64,000 nucleotides of DNA from JANQPX01 sp965222015 (GTDB lineage: Bacteria; Pseudomonadota; Alphaproteobacteria; Geminicoccales; Geminicoccaceae). Numbering within the stretch: position 1 is the first letter of the stretch; each line of letters begins with the position of its first letter. Below the pieces are notes generated by a model. The model saw only the letters and a program-made list of their open reading frames with translations, was not told where the DNA came from and made no database searches. The translations under genes and the position numbers were made by a program. The stretch is taken from positions 1,178,001 to 1,242,000 of the forward strand of contig CBDCTL010000023.1 in the NCBI GenBank assembly GCA_965222015.1, given 5' to 3'. Shown in pieces: positions 25,454 to 34,691 of this stretch.

Positions 25454-28400
25454 CTAGTCTCTCTTCCTACGTTCCTTTTCGCGCGCTTTTCGCAGGAGAC
25501 GTAGCGCGTAGCCTTCCGCATGAAGCGAATCGAATAGCGGCGATTTCGGCAGGCCGAGAGAGGTTTCCTCACCAACTTCAGCAAGCTTCCAATCACCATC
25601 TTCGATGATGCGAATCAGGTGTAGAAACGCGAGCGGCCAGTCGCAGCTTTCCAATGCCTCACGGCTCCTCCGGCCCGCCGACCGGCGGCGAAACTCGTGA
25701 AGTGCCTGTTGCGCCTGATGCGCCGTGTCGCGGTCGGGGTCCTTTCTCAGGTTCTTGATCGTTCTCTCGATCTCGTCGCCTTCAAGCCAGGCGAGTAGGG
25801 TGACGGCGAGACGTCTCGTTTCCGGGTGACCGCCGATGCATCGTTTGCACACCTTATCAATCAGCTTGTCGCGGTCTGGAGAATTGAGGTTCAGTCTTCG
25901 CCCGATCATACGGACGATACTTGGCTTCGTGTCGATTTCGGTCTGGTCAAAGAGAAGATCGAGCGTACGCTCCGGGTTCAGCGACCACAAGCGGGCCGCG
26001 TTATCCGCTGTAGGTTGAGAATAATACCGGTTCGCCGCGATATCGAACGCCGTATCCGGTTTAAGCCGGGTGAGAGACCGTAAGGCGTAGGCGGGATCAT
26101 CGCGGCCGAAGAAGCCGCGCGCTGGCGAGAGCGCGATGTCCTCAAGCTCCGGTGCAACGCTTTCATCCCCCTGCTTAGCCTTTGCGTTGCGAATGGCTCG
26201 CTCAAGGTCCTCGCGCACGAACTGAGTCGAATTCTCCGCCAAAATTCCTTCAAGCGTTTTTAGGTCAGCGTCTTCAATCAGCCATCCGAGAAGCTGGCTT
26301 TCCACACTGCTGAAGGAGCCTTCCCTCTTTGTCCTGAAATATCGCCTCACGGCGTCCATCGCCTCTTGGTCGTCTAGTCTGACGCACAAATCCGCCGCCG
26401 CTTCGAAAATGGGTTCGTTCTTCCCCGAGGATTTCAGGATAGACCCCGCGAATGTTCCGAGACCGGATTGATCGCATTCGATGGCAAGGAGACTTTTGGC
26501 CGCGGCCGTGCGCATCGATTTGGCCGCCAGTTCGTTACCGACAATGTCGCGGAGCCTGCCTTCCCCCTTTTTGATTTTGAGCAGTTCTATCAAGCCGATC
26601 ATTCGAATACGGCGCTCGTCGTCGCTGGTGCAATCCAGTTCGTGCAAAACCTGCTGATGCTCCGACTCGGTGAACTGATCTGTGCAGGCCGCCAAATGGT
26701 CGGGGAGGGTGATGTCCTGTGCGATCCAGGACACTTTTTCGGCGTTCATCAGTATAGTGAAGAGTTCTCTGAAGCGCGCTTGCGCTACCAGTGGGATTGC
26801 GACGATGCCGAGCGGACCGCTGTCCTTGTTCCATCTGTGCGCCATTTTTACGACCGCTTCGCCGAGACGGTCATCCGGGATAAGTGATGCGGCTTGCAGC
26901 AAATCCCAGGAATTGCGCGGTTCGGCGGCGGCGAGCATTGCAGCGGCGAAGCCAGCATAGATGTCCGGTCCGGCGGCGAGTGCCGTGCGCAAGGCGTGGT
27001 CGATGTCGTGGCGAAAATGCGGCCAAGCCTTCGTGTCTTCGCCGCTCAGAAAGTAAGCGAGATGTCCGAAAAGACTTTCCGCGTCAATGTTTGCGAGCGC
27101 GCGTTCGAGCGCTTCTGGCACCGCGCCCGCGAACAGACTTAGCGCGTCCATTATCGGACGCGCATTCAGGGAGGAATCAGCGCGCAGAGCCTTGAGGCGA
27201 GATAGCGTGTCGTGCGCGATGAAGGACAGCGTTTCCTCATTCGCCAGATACGGCGCGTGCTGAAAACAACGGCAGAGGCGCCAAGCGCCGTCTTCCTCCT
27301 GCCTGGCGCACTCAATGAGCCGTGTCCGGCCTCGTTGGCCTGACACTTCAAGCAAATCATCAAGCCACCAGTTCGACACAGATTCGACCTGTCGGAGGCC
27401 AAGGCGGTCGAGCAGTTCGAAAGCGGCTTCCGGATTACGGCGGGACTGAACACCCAGGTGATAGGAGTGCGCCCAATCGTCCCGGCTTTCGTCAAGCAGA
27501 TCGGCTGCGCGATGGAGCGATGGCGCGTCATCAAAAACATCCGCTAACACTGTAAGAAGACGGCCTTCTTGTGGCAGACGCGCGAACACCTTCGCCTTGT
27601 GCCTGGACCAGATTGGCTCGCCCTCATGGTAAGGAATGTTGACCAGCCGCCACAGAGCCGCGACGAGTTCGTCATCGGATAAATCCGTGCCGAGTATGGT
27701 CGAGAGAAAGTCAGGACGCGGCGCGACGGCGCGATCAAAGGCTTTGCCGCTTGTCTCCAGATCATGAAACCGCCTCGCGCCGGTGCCACGATCGACGGCG
27801 ATCTCGGCGTGGCGCCGCCATATCAGCCCCAGATGTTCAGTGAGGGGAAGTTTGGCACCTACCTGGAATGCGGCTAGAACAGCGTCGTGCTTTTCGGAAG
27901 ACAAGAGGCGGCCGCACAATTGCGTCACGGCCTCTGGCTCGGAACGGCTGATGGCGATGAGGCCTTCGGCCAGTTCGAAGGGTAGCGGCCGCTCTCGTTT
28001 CCCTCTTTCCTGAAGGACAGTATCAAAAAAGGGCAGCGCAGCTTTGCCAAGGGTCGGCAGGAGTGAGGTGTAGAATGAAGACTCGACGTCGCGCTGACGG
28101 CGATCCTCGGATAGGATGCGGAGAAACGTCAGCGATTCCGCATGGGAACGTGTCTTCAGCGCGATCGCAAAGAGGTCCATGAGGAGGTAGCCAAGGCGCC
28201 AGCTAACGGTCCCGGAAGCGGCGTTAGGGCTACGTAGCGTTGCAAACCGGTCCGCTACGGTTTCGATCGGCGCCGCACCGCCATTTTCGTTCATGAACAG
28301 CGCCTGCGCCGTCGCCCAATTGAGCACCCGGTCATGCTCCAACACACATCCGTTTGATCCTGCTTGCAGCACTCCGGCTGTTGTTAGGCGCGTCCGAACA

Positions 28401-29986
28401 GCGTCTTCCGGGATGATCTTATTCACGAGCGTGAAGGGCCAGGGATAGAGTTTGGGATCATCCAGCAGGGCGAGAACGAGGCGGTCCAGATATTCAATAT
28501 CGCCAGGGTGAAGCGCCGGCCGTTTCTGCAAGGATCGCCAATAGGCTTCCATGAGGTCATATTCGGTACGCGGCTCAAAAGTCTCCCGGCGGGCGGTCTC
28601 GCGATAGAGAAATGCGGTCATGGGCCGCCGCATCAGACGCAACATATCGGAAGGCAGGGCGCGCCACCCGGCTTCGCTTAAAGGACCGTGTTCCACCAGC
28701 AGAGATTTGGATTCATCCAGGTTGAGGAGCGGAGTCGGAATCGCTGTCACTGATCCGAAAGACCTGCTAGTCCGCTCTTCGTCAATGCGTGATGAGGCGA
28801 TAACGATCCTTATCCCGAGCGAAGAGAAGTTTTGACGGGCAAGCGGTTCGAGACAGGCGGCGTCGGGGTCGTCCAGGAAAAGCGTGAGCCAGTATGCAAG
28901 ATCTGAAGGCTGATCGTCGCGAATTCGCTTGGCGATGGTGCGTACGTTAGCCATTCGTGCAAACCGCGCAGGGATCCAGATCACTTGGTTGAGCGCAGTC
29001 GTGATGTCGTCAATGCTAACCAGGTCGCGCAAGACGACGGCGGACAAACCGCCATTCCGCAACTCTTCCGCCCATCGCGCGATAAGCCAGGATTTCCCGA
29101 CGCCGCTCTCCCCTTTCAGAAGAATGACGCCGGTTTCCGGGAGTGGCGGCGGCACCTTGCGGATGTCGACGTTGCTGTCATAACCCATCCGCTTCAGGTC
29201 ATAGGCCAGCTTGTCCGAACACCGCGCTTGCGCCGCGACGCCGACCGACAGTCGTTCGACAGGCAGGCCGCACTCTTCAAGTAGCTCGACGGTGGAAACA
29301 ACGCCGCCGTCAGCACCGAGGCGAAATAGCCGGCCTATGAGTTCATGACGCTTTCCATCGATCTCACTCGCGTCGTCGGCCAAACCACTGAGAAAGCCGT
29401 CTATCATCACCTCAGCTCTGTCGCGGCAGGCACCGGCCACGATTTCAAACCGCTGCAGAACGAACAACAGGCGTTGATGTTGATCTGGCGCGACCCCGAG
29501 TGCTTCTGCAATACGATCAAAGAGGGCGCGTTGACTCAAGCATGTATTGAATGCCTTTACAGCGTCGGTCCTATCACCGGAGAGGTCGTCCGGCAGGCTG
29601 ACGATCCGGGACGCCTTTAGGAATTCGCAAAAAGGATTCGTTGGGCCGCGGCCATCCGTGACGAAACGATAGCGGACGTCCGACTTGTACTGAAGTTCAT
29701 TTTCGGCGGCCCAGAGGTCGGGCAGAACCTGATTGATGATTTCGGTCGTGGTCCATCGAATCTGGGTCGAGCGGGATTTATGCTGTTCGACGTATGTGGT
29801 GTGCGCCGTTTCAAACCGCACATCGCCACCGTGGATTGGTTCCATGATCAGCGTTGCATCACCGTGCAACAGGTTTCTGGACCTGATGGATACGCTGTGG
29901 ACAAGCGCCTGAGAGAGGGTTCGCGTTATCTGGAAAAGAAAACCTGTAAGCGCAGCTCGACCACCTGAGGAGATTGTTTCGGTCAG
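25454..29986 (-). CDS. Cap4/DUF4297 nuclease-STAND (NACHT-like) antiphage protein
   Basis: About 1,510 residues. The N-terminus is a Cap4-type (DUF4297) nuclease domain: GGRAALTGFLFQ, EPIHGGDV and YVEQHKSRS, with an Asp and a Q-x-K catalytic pattern. A P-loop STAND ATPase follows (LLKGESGVGKSWLIARWA near 290; Walker B YWLTLFLDDPDA). A very long helical repeat C-terminus (about 550-1,500) is probably the sensor. This plan matches AVAST type III (Avs3-like) systems, where phage protein binding turns on DNA cutting. The usual start would be TTG at 29869, but that cuts the nuclease fold. The frame continues upstream to a CTG at 29986 with AGGAGG 6 bases before it, and a stop lies further up. The gene stands alone on the minus strand. 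Confidence 0.8.
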   Translation of the reverse strand: MTETISSGGRAALTGFLFQITRTLSQALVHSVSIRSRNLLHGDATLIMEPIHGGDVRFETAHTTYVEQHKSRSTQIRWTTTEIINQVLPDLWAAENELQYKSDVRYRFVTDGRGPTNPFCEFLKASRIVSLPDDLSGDRTDAVKAFNTCLSQRALFDRIAEALGVAPDQHQRLLFVLQRFEIVAGACRDRAEVMIDGFLSGLADDASEIDGKRHELIGRLFRLGADGGVVSTVELLEECGLPVERLSVGVAAQARCSDKLAYDLKRMGYDSNVDIRKVPPPLPETGVILLKGESGVGKSWLIARWAEELRNGGLSAVVLRDLVSIDDITTALNQVIWIPARFARMANVRTIAKRIRDDQPSDLAYWLTLFLDDPDAACLEPLARQNFSSLGIRIVIASSRIDEERTSRSFGSVTAIPTPLLNLDESKSLLVEHGPLSEAGWRALPSDMLRLMRRPMTAFLYRETARRETFEPRTEYDLMEAYWRSLQKRPALHPGDIEYLDRLVLALLDDPKLYPWPFTLVNKIIPEDAVRTRLTTAGVLQAGSNGCVLEHDRVLNWATAQALFMNENGGAAPIETVADRFATLRSPNAASGTVSWRLGYLLMDLFAIALKTRSHAESLTFLRILSEDRRQRDVESSFYTSLLPTLGKAALPFFDTVLQERGKRERPLPFELAEGLIAISRSEPEAVTQLCGRLLSSEKHDAVLAAFQVGAKLPLTEHLGLIWRRHAEIAVDRGTGARRFHDLETSGKAFDRAVAPRPDFLSTILGTDLSDDELVAALWRLVNIPYHEGEPIWSRHKAKVFARLPQEGRLLTVLADVFDDAPSLHRAADLLDESRDDWAHSYHLGVQSRRNPEAAFELLDRLGLRQVESVSNWWLDDLLEVSGQRGRTRLIECARQEEDGAWRLCRCFQHAPYLANEETLSFIAHDTLSRLKALRADSSLNARPIMDALSLFAGAVPEALERALANIDAESLFGHLAYFLSGEDTKAWPHFRHDIDHALRTALAAGPDIYAGFAAAMLAAAEPRNSWDLLQAASLIPDDRLGEAVVKMAHRWNKDSGPLGIVAIPLVAQARFRELFTILMNAEKVSWIAQDITLPDHLAACTDQFTESEHQQVLHELDCTSDDERRIRMIGLIELLKIKKGEGRLRDIVGNELAAKSMRTAAAKSLLAIECDQSGLGTFAGSILKSSGKNEPIFEAAADLCVRLDDQEAMDAVRRYFRTKREGSFSSVESQLLGWLIEDADLKTLEGILAENSTQFVREDLERAIRNAKAKQGDESVAPELEDIALSPARGFFGRDDPAYALRSLTRLKPDTAFDIAANRYYSQPTADNAARLWSLNPERTLDLLFDQTEIDTKPSIVRMIGRRLNLNSPDRDKLIDKVCKRCIGGHPETRRLAVTLLAWLEGDEIERTIKNLRKDPDRDTAHQAQQALHEFRRRSAGRRSREALESCDWPLAFLHLIRIIEDGDWKLAEVGEETSLGLPKSPLFDSLHAEGYALRLLRKAREKERRKRD

Positions 29987-29992
29987 TGTACG

Positions 29993-29998
29993 CCTCCT
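29993..29998 (-). promoter_or_regulatory. Ribosome-binding site that points to a CTG start
   Basis: On the minus strand AGGAGG is followed by CGTACA and then CTG ACC GAA ACA. No ATG, GTG or TTG exists in this frame between the upstream TGA and the TTG at 29869, so this perfect site only makes sense with the CTG. Confidence 0.6.
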
Positions 29999-30559
29999 GG
30001 GAGACCAGGAGCGCCACTCTCATCCCCGCATTGCTTCTGAAGCGCTCTTTTCATGATGGGTCCTTCATCTGTTCGCGAAGGCGGCAAGCGCCGTGCCGCC
30101 CTGATCAGTGGCATGTCGCCATTCCGCATATAGCGGCCCTTCCGTACTTTGACGCCCATCTTGCGTCGAGCGTTTGCCGCTCAGCCGGCATCGTCAAGGA
30201 GCAGGGCTGATGTTGTACGGTAGAAGAATGCCATCCGGCAAAACATATCGAGAGTCATCGAAACGTTGCCACGTTCGATGCGCGATTAGGTGTTCTCGCC
30301 GACGCCAAGCGCCTTGCCCACTTCCTCCCCTTCCAAACTTTCTCCTGTCGAGGCCAGGGGCTCTGCCCCCGCTTGGGGAAACGCGGCTTGCCGGTCGATC
30401 AGGGCCGCGTTCCGCGCATGGCTGGAAGCCATGCCCAGCCCGCAACCCGGATCGCCTCACCCGCATGTCCCCAAGCACCCCCGATCCTCGTCGGATGGGC
30501 AGGATTGCTTGCGCAATCTAATTCCCATGAAGGAAAAGCACTATCGCTTGCCTATAGGG
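29999..30559. other. Intergenic region between the STAND gene and the recombinases
   Basis: No gene is supported. It has several small GC hairpins (for example ATGGCT-GGA-AGCCAT near 30420 and a GGGGC/GCCCC pair near 30360). The promoter of the STAND gene should be at its left end. Confidence 0.55.
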
Positions 30560-31717
30560 TCAGGCGCGATCGGATAGCTTCAGGATCTCCGAAGCGACCC
30601 GCTCGGCGGCATCCTGCAGAAACCGGTCGGCCAAGTGGGCATAGCGTTCGGTCGTCACCGTGTTCCGATGGCCGAGCAGCCGGCTCGCCATCATAAGCGT
30701 CTCGCCGCGCATTACCGCGTGCGAGGCGTATGTGTGGCGAAGATCGTGCAGGCGGATATCCTCTGCCAAGCCGGCTTCGGCGCAGATGCGACGCCAGACG
30801 CAAAGGATGCTCCTTCGTGGTCTGGTTGGATCAACGGGGCTTGGAAAGACGAAGGGCGATGTCCGCCCGCGTTCCCGGCGTCGTCGCTGGAGCAGTTTCA
30901 TCGCCGCCTTGCCGAGCAGCACCGTGCGCGGGCCTGTCTTGCTGTCGACGAGACCCAAGCGGTCCCGTAGAACCTCCTTCCAGCGCAAACGGAAGATCTC
31001 GCCGGAGCGGCAACCGGTCAACAGGATCAGGCGGATGATGTCGACCTGATCCCGGCAGATCAGGGCATTGCGGTCGAGCGCTGCGCCGAGACGCTGCAAA
31101 TCCTCCTGGTTCAGCAGGCGACCCCTGGGCGCGCTGCGGTGACGAAGGATCTCGCGGCAGGGATTGACCGTCGTCTCGGGGATCAGCCCCCATGCCTTCG
31201 CCCGGTTGAACATGTTCCTAAGGAACGACAGCGCCCGATTCGCACCGCCGGGACGGGTCGCGCCATAGTCATGATACCAGCGGGCAACGTCCGCCGTCGC
31301 GATGCGGTCGATCGACATCGCGGCGAAGAACGGTCGGAGCGTGCACTTGAGGTAGCAATCATAGGTGTCGAGCGTGGAGGGCTTCCAGGACGATGCCCGC
31401 CGTTCGCGATAGAGGGCAGCGAAGGTCTCGAACGTCATGGACTTCGATTTGCCTCGCGCCGGCTTCAGGCGTTCGCCGGCCAACAGAGCGTGCGCTTTGG
31501 CGCGCGCCCTCTCGATCGGCATGAAGCCGGCATCGCCGAGCGTTACCCGCCGGGGCCGGCCGTCGACTTGAAGTCGCATCATCCAGCTTTTGCCGCCGGT
31601 CGGCAGCACCCGAAGCGCCAAGCCCGGAAGCTTGGTGTCTCGGAGGCTATATTCCCGAGCCGCCGGCAGGGCGGCAGCTGCAACGTCGTCGCTGAGAGGA
31701 AGCAAGGCGTTCTTCAT
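30560..31717 (-). CDS. Tyrosine recombinase / integrase (first of two)
   Basis: 385 residues. It has an N-terminal arm-binding DUF4102-like region (LPGLALRVLPTGGKSW) and a core-binding helical domain (about 95-190). The catalytic domain carries the Arg in LTGCRSGEIFRLRW, HDLRHTYAS, the second His in LLGHRNTVTTERYAH and the nucleophilic Tyr in RYAH. All key residues are present. This is the P4/phage-type integrase plan expected for an ICE or genomic island. Its start overlaps the stop of the second recombinase gene, so the two are cotranscribed on the minus strand. Confidence 0.92.
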   Translation of the reverse strand: MKNALLPLSDDVAAAALPAAREYSLRDTKLPGLALRVLPTGGKSWMMRLQVDGRPRRVTLGDAGFMPIERARAKAHALLAGERLKPARGKSKSMTFETFAALYRERRASSWKPSTLDTYDCYLKCTLRPFFAAMSIDRIATADVARWYHDYGATRPGGANRALSFLRNMFNRAKAWGLIPETTVNPCREILRHRSAPRGRLLNQEDLQRLGAALDRNALICRDQVDIIRLILLTGCRSGEIFRLRWKEVLRDRLGLVDSKTGPRTVLLGKAAMKLLQRRRRERGRTSPFVFPSPVDPTRPRRSILCVWRRICAEAGLAEDIRLHDLRHTYASHAVMRGETLMMASRLLGHRNTVTTERYAHLADRFLQDAAERVASEILKLSDRA

Positions 31718-33201
31718 GGCCGGCCCTCCCGCAGCGCCTCTTTGGCGTGCTGGACGTGACGGGCGATCGCCTTACGCATCGCTTCCGGATCGAGCCCTTC
31801 TTGCTCGCAGAACGCGGAGAGTTTGAGCTTGGTCCTGCGCCAAGCGCGAATGCGGGGAGCCCAGCGTTTGTCCTCCTCGCTGACCTTTCGCCGCTTCCGT
31901 GGCGTAGGCATTGCCCGCCCTGTCGGCTCCACGTCAAGAGGCGGTTCCGTGCGCGCATAGAACGCCGCCATTCGCGCCTGTGCTTCCAGAAGGCCGGTCG
32001 ACGACTCTTTGCGGCAGCGTCGCGATGGCGGCTTCGGCACCCAGCTTTCGGGCTGGATCGGCTCAACCGGCTCGGGTGGTGTCAGTGCCTCCGATAGATG
32101 ACCATCGATGCGCCGGGCCGCGGCCATCACCGGCTGTTCGACCAGATGCGCATAGCCCATGGTCGTGACCATCTGGCTGTGGCCGAGTAGTACGGCGACC
32201 GTGCGCAGCTCCTCGCCGCTGCCGACCGCGACCGATGCGTAGCTGTGGCGGAGATCGTGGAGGCGGAGCCCATCCAGCCCGGCCTGTCGGCGGACGGCGC
32301 ACCAGACGCGATCGAGGGACGAGCTGATGCCACGTCCGCCAGGACGCACGAAGACAAAGGACGAGCCCTTGACCCGATCGAGCCCGGCCAGGATTTTGCG
32401 AACTGTCGTCGCGAACCAGAGACACTTCGGGCCGGTCTTGCTATCGGGCAGGGTCGCGCGGTCACGTTGCACCATCGACCATTCGAGCTTCAGCGCTTCG
32501 CCGCGTCTCGCTCCGGTCAGCATGAGAAAGCGGATGCAGGCGACCTCGACCGGATCGGCCTTCGCCGCCTGATCCAGCGCCATGGTGAGCCGGCGATAGT
32601 CGCGCGCCGCGAGATAGCGCGCCTCGAAATCCGAGCGATGCCGCCGACGACCGGCGCAGGGATTGGAACCCGCCGGCCTAAGGCCCAGTGTCTCCGCGTG
32701 GCGGATCAAAGACGATAGCACCGAGGTTGCGCGGTCCTTGCTCCGGCCGGCGACGTCGAGCCCGTCGAGCCATGCGGTGACGTTGGCATAGCTGATCTCG
32801 TCGACTGCGAGGTTACCGAGCACAGGCAGGATGAGTTTGTCCAAGCCATGGCGATGCCCCTCGATCGTGGCTGCCTTCCACCGGCCGGCGCAATCGCGCA
32901 TGAAGGTTTCGGCGAACTGCCGAAGCGAAACCTTGGCTTGGCCGGGCGATAGGGCAACCGCAACCGTCTCGGCCGCAGCGCGCGCTTGCTCCAGGCTCAT
33001 TGTCTCGACCTGGGCTAGCGTTCGCTTGATCAGCTTGCCCTCGATCCGCCGTCGATAGATCCAGGTCGAAGGCGAGCCGGAACGGAGGCGGAGGCCAAGC
33101 CCGGTCGTGACGTGGTCCCAAAGCACCTGCTCGCCAAAGGTAGGCGCAGCCGGCATGCCGTCCTGCAAGGCCTCGTCCAGAGGTCGTCGTTCATTCGTCA
33201 T
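31714..33201 (-). CDS. Tyrosine recombinase / integrase (second of two), with extended C-terminus
   Basis: 495 residues from MTNERRPLDEAL. An ATG at 33336 would add 45 residues of poor composition that run across a palindrome, so the shorter start is preferred. Core-binding and catalytic domains are present with LTGARRGEALKLEW, HDLRHSYAS, LLGHSQMVTTMGYAH (nucleophilic Tyr in GYAH). About 130 residues beyond the catalytic Tyr are unusual: a Pro-rich linker, then a basic helical tail (KRRKVSEEDKRWAPRIRAWR). The tail resembles a small DNA-binding module and may help this recombinase choose its site. It is the first gene of a two-recombinase operon. Confidence 0.88.
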   Translation of the reverse strand: MTNERRPLDEALQDGMPAAPTFGEQVLWDHVTTGLGLRLRSGSPSTWIYRRRIEGKLIKRTLAQVETMSLEQARAAAETVAVALSPGQAKVSLRQFAETFMRDCAGRWKAATIEGHRHGLDKLILPVLGNLAVDEISYANVTAWLDGLDVAGRSKDRATSVLSSLIRHAETLGLRPAGSNPCAGRRRHRSDFEARYLAARDYRRLTMALDQAAKADPVEVACIRFLMLTGARRGEALKLEWSMVQRDRATLPDSKTGPKCLWFATTVRKILAGLDRVKGSSFVFVRPGGRGISSSLDRVWCAVRRQAGLDGLRLHDLRHSYASVAVGSGEELRTVAVLLGHSQMVTTMGYAHLVEQPVMAAARRIDGHLSEALTPPEPVEPIQPESWVPKPPSRRCRKESSTGLLEAQARMAAFYARTEPPLDVEPTGRAMPTPRKRRKVSEEDKRWAPRIRAWRRTKLKLSAFCEQEGLDPEAMRKAIARHVQHAKEALREGRP

Positions 33202-33214
33202 CGATCGTTCCGCT

Positions 33215-33274
33215 GGTCCCCGAGCTGGACATCCCCGCGCAGATCCAGGGGACCCGCTGGACATCTCGGGGACC
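33215..33274. promoter_or_regulatory. Inverted repeat in front of the recombinase operon
   Basis: GGTCCCCGAG (33215-33224) and CTCGGGGACC (33265-33274) are perfect inverted arms. Inside are two direct copies of CTGGACATC. The block lies directly upstream of the preferred start at 33201, a place for an operator or a recombinase/excisionase site. Confidence 0.45.
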
Positions 33275-33770
33275 ACATCCATTACGATCGAATTGGGGAA
33301 AAATGAGGGTCGGAACCCGGTCAGCTCAGGCCGCATGGCCCTCTTGAAAAGCTAGCCAATCCGGGCCGAATTCATGACTCGGACCTAACCGAAAGACGTC
33401 GCTGCGCTCCGCTCTTCATTGGCTTCACTCGGTACACACAAGAGGCAGCAATGCTGCCTGCGCACTGCGCAACGCCTGCGGCCAATGAGGGATCGATCGG
33501 CACAAGCCAGCTGCTTTTCAATGACTTGACGTCATGGCCTGCTAGTTCTTCCTTGCGCGCGGACGGTCTGCGTGCTGCGCAGATGCCCGTGAAGCCAGGA
33601 CCGGCTGCGCAGACCGAAAGATCGGTATTTCAACGGGTTGCATAGGATTTTCACTCCATTTGCGCATGCGCAAGGTCAAGCCGGTCCTCTGCGCATGAGA
33701 AATCCTCGGTTCTGCGCAGTCCAGGAAAGCGTGGCACGGCGCCTGATCAACGACCCGGCCACGTCACCCA
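33275..33770. other. Intergenic region between the recombinases and the mobilisation block
   Basis: No gene is supported. The right half is full of the palindrome TGCGCA (listed separately), and 33404-33459 shares blocks with 25037-25137. Its position beside integrase and relaxase modules makes it a candidate for attachment, origin or oriT functions. Confidence 0.5.
33459..33718. repeat. Cluster of eight TGCGCA palindromes
   Basis: TGCGCA occurs at 33459, 33466, 33576, 33606, 33661, 33667, 33690 and 33713, often flanked as CTGCGCA. The first two and the fifth/sixth are close pairs. No open frame explains them. Confidence 0.7.
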
Positions 33771-33808
33771 CGCCCGCACGGAGGGTGATTTCCGGGTCCG
33801 TGCGGGCG
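33771..33808. repeat. Palindromic element, copy 1
   Basis: Perfect 12-bp arms (CGCCCGCACGGA / TCCGTGCGGGCG) around the 14-base centre GGGTGATTTCCGGG. It stands upstream of the HTH gene that begins the mobilisation block. Copies 2 and 3 are at 35774-35809 and 62348-62385. Confidence 0.85.
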
Positions 33809-33872
33809 CATCTCGGCATGGATGCTCCGGCAGAGTGCAGACGCTATCGATGACATTAGCGGGAGAGCCTCG

Positions 33873-34691
33873 TTGCTGGACACGACGCCCCCTCCATCGC
33901 TCTTGCGGCTTGCCGACCGGGAAGAGCCGGCTGCCTCGATCGATCAGAATGACAATGGCGATGCGGCCCCTGATCGGCCGCCACAATCCGTGGATCGTGA
34001 TTCGGCGCCCCCCGAAGACGCCGCCATCGGCATCGAGGTGATCGATCAGCTCGGCGTGCGCCAGATTGCCGAAGCGCTCGGCAACTCCGAGCAGGGCGTG
34101 CGCAAATGGCGCCGGACCGGCATACCGAAAGACCGCCATCGGGCGCTGTCCGAGCTGCTCGCCGACAGCCCTGTTCCGGTTGCGGCTACTGGTCGTGCGC
34201 AACTTGATCAGGCAACCAGTAAGGCGCTTCGGGCGTCCGAAAGCAAACCGCGACGAGCGCCGTCGCCGGGTTGGTCGCGCAACCAATCGAGGCTCGACGA
34301 GATCGCAAGCCTGCAGGCCGCTGGCGATGTTCGGGTGCTGATCGCCAGACGGTATGTCGATCATACGAGACGCCATGTCGAGCGGGGCGGCTGCACGAGC
34401 GGAAGGGTTGCCGCCCAGCCAGCCTGTGAGCGGCTACAGGACGCGTCTGGCGCTGCTCTTCGCACTCGACTTTCCCATCCTGACCATGGCGTTTGCCGCA
34501 GTCGCCCAACTCAGCCCGATCGTTGCCGCGGGCTCGGCCGTTGCTCTTTCCCTTTTTCTCGTGCTCGGCGCCCACGCCCTTGGCGGGCCGCTGCGCGAGC
34601 TCGCCAGCTATCTGCCGGCCTGGTGTTGCAGTCTGATCACCGCGGCCGTGATCATGACGCTGCTCGTCGCCATCATCGCCGTCACCATTGA
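33873..34691 (+). CDS. HTH-domain protein; the 3' part overlaps the next gene
   Basis: The frame from a TTG at 33873 (GGGAGA about 7 bases upstream) gives MLDTTPPPSLLRLADREE; an ATG at 33822 is in frame too. Residues 50-90 look like a Cro-like helix-turn-helix (GVRQIAEALGNSEQGVRKWR). After about residue 160 the composition turns unnatural, because the frame runs 317-338 bases through the start of the next, clearly coding gene. The trusted part ends near 34370. Either the gene really ends elsewhere through a frameshift, or the overlap is genuine. It probably regulates the mobilisation genes behind it. Confidence 0.6.
   Translation: MLDTTPPPSLLRLADREEPAASIDQNDNGDAAPDRPPQSVDRDSAPPEDAAIGIEVIDQLGVRQIAEALGNSEQGVRKWRRTGIPKDRHRALSELLADSPVPVAATGRAQLDQATSKALRASESKPRRAPSPGWSRNQSRLDEIASLQAAGDVRVLIARRYVDHTRRHVERGGCTSGRVAAQPACERLQDASGAALRTRLSHPDHGVCRSRPTQPDRCRGLGRCSFPFSRARRPRPWRAAARARQLSAGLVLQSDHRGRDHDAARRHHRRHH

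Noticed and set aside
30345..30440. GC hairpins (GGGGC and ATGGCT types) as an attachment site
   Set aside because: No matching partner repeat or tRNA end in the window, so an attachment role cannot be supported.
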